DNA from: Pseudomonadota bacterium
GTDB taxonomy: Bacteria; Pseudomonadota; Alphaproteobacteria; Rhizobiales; Kaistiaceae
Direction: 5' to 3'
NCBI GenBank assembly: GCA_023433185.1
Contig: JAEZEN010000432.1
Location: 1-14,243, forward strand
Length of the DNA: 14,243 bases
In this document: piece after piece, positions 7,910 through 14,243 of the stretch
Numbering within the stretch: position 1 is the first letter of the stretch
Layout of the letters: the number at the start of each line of letters is the position of its first letter
The notes under the pieces: generated by a model
The model's database searches: none
Seen by the model: the letters and a program-made list of their open reading frames with translations, nothing else
Told to the model about the DNA's origin: nothing
Position numbers and translations under genes: made by a program

Positions 7910-9082
7910 TCACTTGAACACCTTGCGCGGGTCGAAGGCGTCGCGGACGGCCTCGCCGATGAAGATCAGCAGCGACAGCATGATCGAAATGACCATGAAG
8001 CCGGTGAGCCCGAGCCACGGCGCCTGGACGTTGTCCTTGCCCTGGGCCAGCAGTTCGCCCAGCGACGGCGAGCCCGGCGGCAGGCCGAATCCGAGGAAGT
8101 CGAGCGAGGTCAGCGTCGTGATCGAGCCGTTGAGGATGAAGGGCAGGAAGGTGAGCGTCGCCACCATGGCGTTGGGCAGGAGGTGGCGGAACATGATGGT
8201 GGCGTTGCCGACGCCGAGCGCCCGGGCGGCGTTGACATATTCGAAGTTCCGGCCGCGCAGGAACTCGGCCCGGACCACGCCGACCAGCGACACCCAGGAG
8301 AACAGGAGGAGTATCCCGAGCAGCACGAAGAAGCTGGGCGCGATGATCGACGAGATGATGAGGAGCAGGTAGAGCGCCGGAATCGACGTCCATATCTCGA
8401 TGAAGCGCTGGGCGATGAGGTCGATCCAGCCGCCGAAATAGCCCTGGACCGCACCGGCGACGACGCCGATCACCGACGAGATGACCGCCAGCGTCAGGCC
8501 GAACAGCACCGAGATGCGGAAGCCGTAGATCAGGCGTGCCACCACGTCGCGGCCCTGGTCGTCGGTGCCCAGCCAGTTCCAGTTGCCGACCGTGCAGTTG
8601 CGGTCGTCGATCCCGTCGGGGTAGCGCGAGCAGCGCTCTTCGAGCGTCATCATCCACCACGGCGGCGCGGGGGCCGGCACGGCGCTCTCGTTGTTGACGG
8701 TGCGGTTGGAGTAGCGGATCGGCGCCCATACCATCCAGCCGTCGGCGAGGATCTCGTCCTGGATGAACGGGTCGCGATAGTCGGTGGTGGCGAGGAACCC
8801 GCCGAACTTCGATTCCGGATAGTTGTTGAACACCGGGAAGAGGATCTCGCCCTGGTAGGAGATGACCAGGGGCCGCTCGTTGGCGATGAACTCGGCGAAC
8901 AGCGAGCCGATGAAGAGGACGAGGAAGATCCACAGCGACCAGTAGCCCCGCCGGTTGGCCGTGAAGTTCTGCCAGCGGCGCCGGTTGAGCGGCGAGATCA
9001 GGATCCGCTTCGGCGGCGGCTCGGTCTGTCCCGGCTCCGGGTTGATGGTCTCCAAGCGCTCGCGGTCGAGGACCTGATCCAC
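7910..9082 (-). CDS. yejE: YejE, permease of the peptide ABC importer
   Basis: 390 residues. After a 45-residue cytoplasmic head with RRWQNFTANRRGYWSLW comes TM1 (about 47-66), then the long periplasmic insertion typical of YejE (about 67-187) with FPVFNNYPESKFGGFLATTDYRDP and a Cys151/Cys163 pair, then five further membrane segments. The EAA loop that docks on the ATPase is at 283-305 (NAARALGVGNATIMFRHLLPNAM). The insertion separates YejE from the shorter DppC/OppC permeases. Start is GTG 9082, with GGGAGG 8 bases upstream, three bases after the yejB stop; a short in-frame gap like this indicates coupling. Normally yejF follows directly; here the antitoxin and toxin genes come first. Confidence 0.94.
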   Translation of the reverse strand: MDQVLDRERLETINPEPGQTEPPPKRILISPLNRRRWQNFTANRRGYWSLWIFLVLFIGSLFAEFIANERPLVISYQGEILFPVFNNYPESKFGGFLATTDYRDPFIQDEILADGWMVWAPIRYSNRTVNNESAVPAPAPPWWMMTLEERCSRYPDGIDDRNCTVGNWNWLGTDDQGRDVVARLIYGFRISVLFGLTLAVISSVIGVVAGAVQGYFGGWIDLIAQRFIEIWTSIPALYLLLIISSIIAPSFFVLLGILLLFSWVSLVGVVRAEFLRGRNFEYVNAARALGVGNATIMFRHLLPNAMVATLTFLPFILNGSITTLTSLDFLGFGLPPGSPSLGELLAQGKDNVQAPWLGLTGFMVISIMLSLLIFIGEAVRDAFDPRKVFK

Positions 9083-9085
9083 GGC

Positions 9086-10213
9086 TCAGACCTCCCGCGT
9101 CTCGAAGTCGATCCGCGGATCGATCCAGGTGTAGGTGAGGTCCGAGATGAGGTTCACGACCAGCCCGAGCAGGGAGAAGATGTAGAGGGTCGCGAACACC
9201 ACCGGATAGTCGCGGTTGATCACCGATTCGAAACCGAGCAGGCCGAGCCCGTCGAGCGAGAAGATCGTCTCGATGAGCAGCGCGCCGGCGAAGAAGGCCG
9301 AGATGAAGGCGCCCGGGAAGCCGGCGATGACGATCAGCATCGCGTTACGGAAGACATGGCGATAGAGCACCGCATGCTCGGTCAGGCCCTTGGCCCGCGC
9401 CGTCATCACGTACTGCTTGCGGATTTCGTCGAGGAACGAGTTCTTGGTCAGGAGCGTCGTCGTCGCGAAGGCCGAGAGCGCCATCGCGGTCAGCGGCAGC
9501 GCCAGGTGCCAGAAGTAGTCGGCGATGGCGCGCTGGTCGGTGATCCACTCCCAGAACGGGGTGTTGGCATAGCGGTCCGACCACAGGCCGCGGAGCGGAA
9601 ACCAGTCGAAGAAGCTGCCGCCGGCGAACAGGATGATGAGCAGGATGGCGAACAGGAAGCCGGGAATCGCGTAGCCGACGATGATCACCGCACTGGTCCA
9701 GACGTCGAAGCGCGTGCCGTCCTTCATCGCCTTGCGGATGCCGAGCGGGATCGAGATGGCGTAGGAGAGGAACGTCATCCACAGCCCGAGCGAGATCGAC
9801 ACCGGCATCTTCTCGATGATCAGGTCGACGACGCTGATGTCGCGGAAGTAGCTCTCGCCGAAGTCGAAGCGGGCATAGTTCCACAGCATCAGGCCGAAGC
9901 GCTCGAGCGCCGGCTTGTCGAACCCGAACTGCCGCTCGAGCGCGGCGATGAACTCGGGATCGAGGCCCTGGGCGCCCTGATAGCGCGAGGTGATGTCGCC
10001 GCTGCCGGCGCCGGGCTGGGCGACGCCCTGGAAGTCGCCCCCGCTCCCTCCGCCGATCGTCGCCGTCGCGGACACGTCGGTGCCCTGGAGCTGGGCGATG
10101 ATCCTCTCGACCGGGCCGCCCGGCGCGAACTGCACGACCAGGAAGCTGATCGCCATGATCCCGATCATCGTCGGGATGATCAGAAGCAGGCGGCGGAGGA
10201 TGTAGGCGCCCAT
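9086..10213 (-). CDS. yejB: YejB, permease of the peptide ABC importer
   Basis: 375 residues, close to E. coli YejB (364). TM1 (about 8-29) is followed by FAPGGPVERIIAQLQG and a Gly/Ser/Ala-rich periplasmic stretch (50-80), then the DppB/OppB-type core. The EAA loop is at 268-290 (YVMTARAKGLTEHAVLYRHVFRNAM). The C-terminus ISDLTYTWIDPRIDFETREV is typical of the family. With YejE it forms the membrane channel for peptides; in E. coli the system imports microcin C. ATG 10213 has AAGGAA only 3-4 bases upstream, overlapping the stop codon of the preceding gene, from which it is separated by nine bases. Confidence 0.95.
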   Translation of the reverse strand: MGAYILRRLLLIIPTMIGIMAISFLVVQFAPGGPVERIIAQLQGTDVSATATIGGGSGGDFQGVAQPGAGSGDITSRYQGAQGLDPEFIAALERQFGFDKPALERFGLMLWNYARFDFGESYFRDISVVDLIIEKMPVSISLGLWMTFLSYAISIPLGIRKAMKDGTRFDVWTSAVIIVGYAIPGFLFAILLIILFAGGSFFDWFPLRGLWSDRYANTPFWEWITDQRAIADYFWHLALPLTAMALSAFATTTLLTKNSFLDEIRKQYVMTARAKGLTEHAVLYRHVFRNAMLIVIAGFPGAFISAFFAGALLIETIFSLDGLGLLGFESVINRDYPVVFATLYIFSLLGLVVNLISDLTYTWIDPRIDFETREV

Positions 10214-10222
10214 GGGTTCCTT

Positions 10223-12097
10223 CTATCCGGCCATGCCGATCGCGGCAGCCTTGTCGCGGTCGAACCACCAGGTGGTTTCCGGCGTGAAGGCATAGTCCGG
10301 CTTGTTCTCGGTCCAGCCGAAGATGTTCCAGTGCGCGACGTTGTGCTCTTCCCGGTACCAGTTCGGCACCCAGTAGTGCTTCGCGCGGAGAATGCGGTCG
10401 ATGGAGCGGGTGATCGCGGCGAGCTCCTCCCGGTTCTGGACGCCCGGAACCCGCGCCAGCAGCGCGTCGACCACCGGCTCCCGGATGCCGGCCAGATTGT
10501 AGGCGCCGGGGGTGTCGGCGGCCCGCGATCCGAAGATCTGCTGCAGTCCGTCGAGCGGGGTCGGCGAGAGGCTGAGGGCGAACATCGTCACGTCGAAGTC
10601 GTAGTCGTTCCGGCGCGACTGCATCTGCACCGGGTCGATCTGGCGGATCGAGGCGTCGATGCCGATCCGCCTGAGATTGGCGACGTAAGGCGTGAGGACG
10701 CGCTCGAAAATCCCGGCATCGATCAGGAACTCGGCCGTCAGGGGAACGCCGTCCGCATTGACCAGGCGGCTGCCGTCAGGCGTCCAGCCGGCGGCGGCGA
10801 GAAGATCGGACGCCTTGCGGAGGAGGGCGCGATCGCGACCCGAGCCGTCGCTCTCCGGCGGCAGGTAGGCTTCGCCGAACACCTCTTCCGGCAGGTCGGC
10901 GCGATGCGGTTCGAGCAGCGCCAGTTCCTCCGGGGTCGGCAGGCCGGTCGCCGCGTAGTCCGACTTCTCGAAATACGAGACGAGCCGCGTATAGGCATCG
11001 AAGAACAGGTTGCGGTTCGACCATTCGAAGTCGAAGGCGAGGCCGATCGCCTCGCGCGTCCGCGGATCGGCGAATTTCGACCGCCGCGTGTTGATGAACC
11101 AGCCCTGGAGCGAGGGGCGCTTCTCGCCAGGAAAGAGGGACTTGATCACTCTTCCGCTCTGGACCGCGGGGAAGTTGTATTCCTGCGCCCAGGTGATCGC
11201 CGTGAACTCCTCGCGATACGTGATCTCGCCCTTCTTGAACGCCTCGAAGGCCGACTGGCGTTCGGTGAAGAAGTCGATGCGGATGGCGTCGAAATTGCCG
11301 ATCCCGCGGCGCACCGGCAGGTCCCTGGCCCAGTAGTCCGGGACACGCTCATATTCGACGAAGCGGCCAGCACTCAGCCGGCCGACCCTGTAGGCGCCCG
11401 AAGAGAGCGGCGCCTGCAGCGTTCCGGCCAGGAAGTCGTGCGCGCCGTAATACGCCTTCGACAGGATCGGCAGGCCGGCGACGGTGAGGATCGTGTCGCG
11501 CGCCTGCTCGCCGGAGAGCGTGACCACCAGGGTCGCCGGGTCGGATGCCTCGGCCGAGACCATCTCGCGGATCACCTGCGCGATGTTGGGATGGCCGTCC
11601 GTCTTGAGCAGCATCAGCGAGAAGGCGACATCCTCCGCCGTCACCGGCGATCCGTCGTGGAAGCGCGCCTCGGGCCGGAGGTGGAAGGTGAAGACATTGC
11701 CGTCGTCCGAGACGTCGACGTTCTCGGCGACGAGGCCGTACATCGCATCGGGCTCGTCGGCGGCCGCGGCCATCAGCGTGTCGAAGCTCAGCTCCATGCG
11801 CGGCGGCGCGTCGCCGCGCAGCACGAAGGCGTTCAGCGTGTTGAAGGTCTGGACGTTCTGGTTGAAGTACCAGTTGGGCGGCTGGAAGTTCATCCGCCCG
11901 CCCTTCGGGGCGTCGGGATCGACATAGTCGAAATGGGTGAAGTCCGGCGGGTACTTGAGGTCGCCGAACACCGAAAGGCCATGCAGGCCGGTCCGGCCCG
12001 CCGCCCAGGCCCAGGGCTTCACCCCGGCATAGAGCGCGCCGGCACCCGCGAGGCGCAGGAGGCTCCGCCGGGTGAAGCCCGGCCGCAGGGCCGCCAA
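10223..12097 (-). CDS. yejA: Second YejA-type peptide-binding protein, Tat-like signal
   Basis: 624 residues, full length for YejA (E. coli about 604), SBP_bac_5 fold. The N-terminus reads TRRSLLRLAGAGALYAG: twin Arg10-Arg11 followed by a mild hydrophobic stretch and AWA at about 30-32, which fits a Tat rather than a Sec signal. Family marks include LKYPPDFTHFDYVDPDAPKGG, ERVPDYWARDLPVRRG and the AKHYWVPNWYREEHNVAHW end. It should capture peptides in the periplasm and deliver them to YejBE. Start is TTG 12097, the only start that retains the RR motif; a GGGGGG run lies 8 bases upstream. One base separates it from the stop of the other yejA, so the two are translated together. It is diverged from its neighbour, not a recent copy, so a different peptide range is likely (inference). 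Confidence 0.92.
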   Translation of the reverse strand: MAALRPGFTRRSLLRLAGAGALYAGVKPWAWAAGRTGLHGLSVFGDLKYPPDFTHFDYVDPDAPKGGRMNFQPPNWYFNQNVQTFNTLNAFVLRGDAPPRMELSFDTLMAAAADEPDAMYGLVAENVDVSDDGNVFTFHLRPEARFHDGSPVTAEDVAFSLMLLKTDGHPNIAQVIREMVSAEASDPATLVVTLSGEQARDTILTVAGLPILSKAYYGAHDFLAGTLQAPLSSGAYRVGRLSAGRFVEYERVPDYWARDLPVRRGIGNFDAIRIDFFTERQSAFEAFKKGEITYREEFTAITWAQEYNFPAVQSGRVIKSLFPGEKRPSLQGWFINTRRSKFADPRTREAIGLAFDFEWSNRNLFFDAYTRLVSYFEKSDYAATGLPTPEELALLEPHRADLPEEVFGEAYLPPESDGSGRDRALLRKASDLLAAAGWTPDGSRLVNADGVPLTAEFLIDAGIFERVLTPYVANLRRIGIDASIRQIDPVQMQSRRNDYDFDVTMFALSLSPTPLDGLQQIFGSRAADTPGAYNLAGIREPVVDALLARVPGVQNREELAAITRSIDRILRAKHYWVPNWYREEHNVAHWNIFGWTENKPDYAFTPETTWWFDRDKAAAIGMAG

Positions 12098-12098
12098 C

Positions 12099-13952
12099 TC
12101 AGCGTCCCCCCGTCTTGGCGGCCTTTTCCTCGTCCCACCACCAGATGGTCGGGAAACCGATGGCGTATTCCGGCAGGGGGTCGGGATGCGAGAAACGGTC
12201 CCAGTGGGCGATGCGGGCGGCCCGCATCGTCCAGCCGGGCACGAGGTAGCGGTTCCACAGGAGCACGCGGTCGAGCGCCTTGGTGGCGGCGATCAGGTCG
12301 TCGCGGTCGGTGGCCGTCACGACCTTGCGGATGAGGGCGTCCACCGCCGGGTTCCTGATGCCGCCATAGTTCCGCGAGCCTTCCCGGTCGGCCGAGGCCG
12401 AGCCGAAATACTCGATCTGCTCGTTGCCCGGCGACATCGACTGGGCCCAGCCGCTGTACATGATGTCGAAGTCGCGGCTGCGGACGCGGTTCTCGTATTG
12501 CGAGGTGTCGACCGGCCGGATCTCGAGCCGGATGCCGATCTTGGCGAGCTCCTGCTGGTAGCGGAGCGCGATCCTCTCGTAGAGCGGGCCGTTCATCAGG
12601 AATTCGGCGGTGAGCTGCCGGCCGTCGGGACCCAGGAGCCGATTGCCCTCGAGATTGTAGCCGGCTTCCTCGAGAAGCTGGAGGGCGGCGCGCATATTGG
12701 CGCGGGCCAGCGCCGGCGTGCTGTTGTCGGGGTTCTTGAACACCTCGGTGAACACCTCCGGCGGCACCTGGTCCCGGACCTCCTCGAGTATCTCGAGTTC
12801 GCGGCCCTCGGGCAGGCCCTCCGCGGCGAGCGGAATGCCGTCGAAGTAGCTGTCGAGGCGGACATACTGGCTGTAGAACAGCGACTTGTTGATATCCTCG
12901 TAGGGGAAGACGAGGTCGAAGGCCTGGCGCACCCGGATGTCGTCGAACGGCGCCCGGTTCAGGTTGAAGATGAAGCCGAGCATCAGTCCGGCGGTGCGGT
13001 AGGGCTCCTCGAACGTCTCGAGGACGACGCGCTTGTCCCGGACGGCGGGGAAGTCGTAGCCCGTCGCCCAGACCCGCGCCGTGGACTCCTGCCGCCAGTC
13101 GACCTGATTGGCCTTGAAGGCCTCGAACTCGACCGTGTCGTCGCGGAAATACTCGTAGCGGATCTCGTCGAAATTGTTCGTGCCGATGTTCACGGGGAGG
13201 TCCTTGCCCCAGTAGTCGGGCACGCGCTCGTAGACGATGGTGCGGCCGGGGACGAGCGACTTGATCCGGTAGGGGCCGGAGCCGAGCGGCGGCTCGAGGG
13301 TGCCGCGGCTGATGTCGCGGGCGGCGCCCCGGGCGTCGGTGCCCTCCCAGTAGTGCCGGGGCAGGATCAGGAGCTGGCCGACGATGTGGGGCAGCTCGCG
13401 GTTGCCGGACTCGTCGAAGGTGAAGGTCACCTCGCGCTCGCCCGTCGCCTCCGCCCCGACGACATGCTGGTAGTAGTAGGCCTGCTGCGGATTGTGGGCC
13501 TTCAGCGCGTCGAAGGAGAAGATGACGTCTTCGACCGTCACGGGTTCGCCGTCGTTCCAGCGCGCGTCCTCACGGAGGCGGAACGTCACCGAGGAATAGT
13601 CGTCGGGATACTTCATCGCCTCGGCGATGAGGCCATACTCGGTCGATACCTCGTCGAGGGACGACGTCATGAGCGTGTCGTAGATCAAGCCGAGGCCGAG
13701 GGGCGTGGAGCCGCGCGGCGGCACGAAATTGAGGGAATCGAAGGTCCCGACATCGGACATGCGAACGACGCCGCCCTTCGGGGCATCGGGATTGACGTAG
13801 TCGAAATGCGCGAAGTCCGGCGGGTATTTCGCCTCCTCCTCGACGAGACTGGTGGCGTGGCGCCACGCGTCCTCGCCTTCCTGTCCGGAGGCGCCGGGGG
13901 CGGCGACAGCCATGACGGTGGCGGCGAAGAACGCGGTCAGTATCGGTCGCAT
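12099..13952 (-). CDS. yejA: First YejA-type peptide-binding protein, Sec signal
   Basis: 617 residues. Residues 1-23 form a Sec signal peptide (Arg2, hydrophobic FFAATVMAVAAP, cleavage probably after GASG). Mature protein shows the YejA pattern of SBP_bac_5: KYPPDFAHFDYVNPDAPKGG, GLIYDTLMTSSLDE, ERVPDYWGKDLPVNIG, DIMYSGWAQSMSPGNEQ, and the end NRYLVPGWTMRAARIAHWD followed by IWWWDEEKAA. It should bind oligopeptides in the periplasm. It is the first gene of the yej block. ATG 13952 has GAGGAG 11 bases upstream, a slightly long spacer. The 184-base gap before it holds the terminator of the preceding gene and presumably the operon promoter; I found an AT-rich TTAATAT but no matching -35. Confidence 0.93.
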   Translation of the reverse strand: MRPILTAFFAATVMAVAAPGASGQEGEDAWRHATSLVEEEAKYPPDFAHFDYVNPDAPKGGVVRMSDVGTFDSLNFVPPRGSTPLGLGLIYDTLMTSSLDEVSTEYGLIAEAMKYPDDYSSVTFRLREDARWNDGEPVTVEDVIFSFDALKAHNPQQAYYYQHVVGAEATGEREVTFTFDESGNRELPHIVGQLLILPRHYWEGTDARGAARDISRGTLEPPLGSGPYRIKSLVPGRTIVYERVPDYWGKDLPVNIGTNNFDEIRYEYFRDDTVEFEAFKANQVDWRQESTARVWATGYDFPAVRDKRVVLETFEEPYRTAGLMLGFIFNLNRAPFDDIRVRQAFDLVFPYEDINKSLFYSQYVRLDSYFDGIPLAAEGLPEGRELEILEEVRDQVPPEVFTEVFKNPDNSTPALARANMRAALQLLEEAGYNLEGNRLLGPDGRQLTAEFLMNGPLYERIALRYQQELAKIGIRLEIRPVDTSQYENRVRSRDFDIMYSGWAQSMSPGNEQIEYFGSASADREGSRNYGGIRNPAVDALIRKVVTATDRDDLIAATKALDRVLLWNRYLVPGWTMRAARIAHWDRFSHPDPLPEYAIGFPTIWWWDEEKAAKTGGR

Positions 13953-14080
13953 CGTCGGGGCAACTCCTCAGGGCTTTACGTGCATCGTCACTGTGGCGTT
14001 TGTCCGACCATATTAAGGGCACCTGCAGCGATAGTGCACTGTCTCGCGGCCACCTTACGGAAATTTCATTCCCGGAACGC

Positions 14081-14107
14081 AAAACGCCCCGCCGTCGGGC
14101 GGGGCGT
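14081..14107 (-). terminator. Rho-independent terminator of the gene at the right edge
   Basis: Perfect 10-bp stem, ACGCCCCGCC (14084-14093) with GGCGGGGCGT (14098-14107), a 4-base loop (GTCG), and four T on the minus strand at its end (A 14081-14084 on the plus strand, the last one in the stem). It is 29 bases after the stop codon at 14137-14139. This closes the upstream gene, so the yej block must have its own promoter within 13953-14080. Confidence 0.8.
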
Positions 14108-14136
14108 CTGGCGATCATCTGAAAATGCCGCCGGCC

Positions 14137-14243
14137 CTACTCGGCGGGCGCCTCGGGGGCGGGAGCGCCCTCCGGCGAATCGGCCTCGGCGTCCGGCGCG
14201 GGGGCCGGCTGGGCGCCGTCGGAGGTGCCGGACGCGGCCGGCT
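14137..14243 (-). CDS. C-terminal end of a gene truncated by the right edge
   Basis: An open minus-strand frame ends in TAG (14139-14137). The last 34 residues are almost only Ala, Pro, Glu, Asp, Gly and Ser (ending SPEGAPAPEAPAE), an acidic, disordered tail. Tails like this occur on several alphaproteobacterial proteins, so no identity can be given from it. The reading is supported by the intrinsic terminator 29 bases downstream and by a consistent GC-rich third codon position. Confidence 0.65.
   Translation of the reverse strand, partial: PAASGTSDGAQPAPAPDAEADSPEGAPAPEAPAE

Noticed and set aside
7865..12334. 1489-codon open frame on the plus strand opposite yejE, yejB and both yejA genes
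   Set aside because: Its translation is extremely rich in Arg, Glu, Asp and Gly with no recognisable domain, as expected opposite GC-rich genes with G/C at third positions. The minus-strand genes have clear families and start sites.
14000..14020. AT-rich TTAATAT on the minus strand as a -10 box for the yej operon
   Set aside because: No acceptable -35 sequence 16-18 bases upstream; kept only as a remark in the yejA entry.

Overview
The window is GC-rich DNA (two 60-base lines counted inside the yej genes gave 70 % and 75 % G+C) from what is most likely an alphaproteobacterium of the Rhizobiales/Hyphomicrobiales type. This rests on the look of the proteins (DUF1236/SH3 secreted protein, rhizobial-type TolB/TPR protein, PF05145 permease, a complete Yej peptide transporter), not on a marker gene. 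Nearly every gene is on the minus strand, so the biological reading order runs from high to low coordinates.

Main block, 13952 down to 3310 (minus): a YejABEF-type peptide ABC importer. Two tandem substrate-binding proteins (one with a Sec-like signal, one with a twin-arginine-like signal) are followed by permeases YejB and YejE. Before the double-ATPase YejF comes a two-gene module: a 78-residue antitoxin-like protein and a PIN-domain (VapC-type) toxin. yejF follows directly, its ATG overlapping the toxin stop as ATGA. Then come a GhrA-type glyoxylate/hydroxypyruvate reductase, an overlapping AbrB/PF05145 membrane protein, and a 25-residue membrane peptide. The block ends at a perfect 10-bp hairpin. 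Junctions from yejA1 to the membrane permease are -17 to +40 bp, so it can be read as one long transcription unit.

Left part: a short plus-strand helical protein (2956-3210) converges on that hairpin. Divergent to it is a membrane-anchored TolB-N/TPR protein (921-2741), then a secreted SH3-DUF1236 protein (96-704), and the first codons of a gene leaving the left edge (1-8). Right edge: the Ala/Pro/Glu-rich C-terminus of another minus-strand gene, followed by a good Rho-independent terminator that insulates the yej block.

The most notable point is the toxin-antitoxin pair inside the yej operon. Its DNA is clearly lower in G+C (54 % over 7441-7620), its start region carries a 7-bp inverted repeat around the Shine-Dalgarno sequence, and yejF has no visible Shine-Dalgarno of its own, so ATPase synthesis may depend on translation of the toxin gene. 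No RNA genes, CRISPR arrays or insertion sequences were seen.
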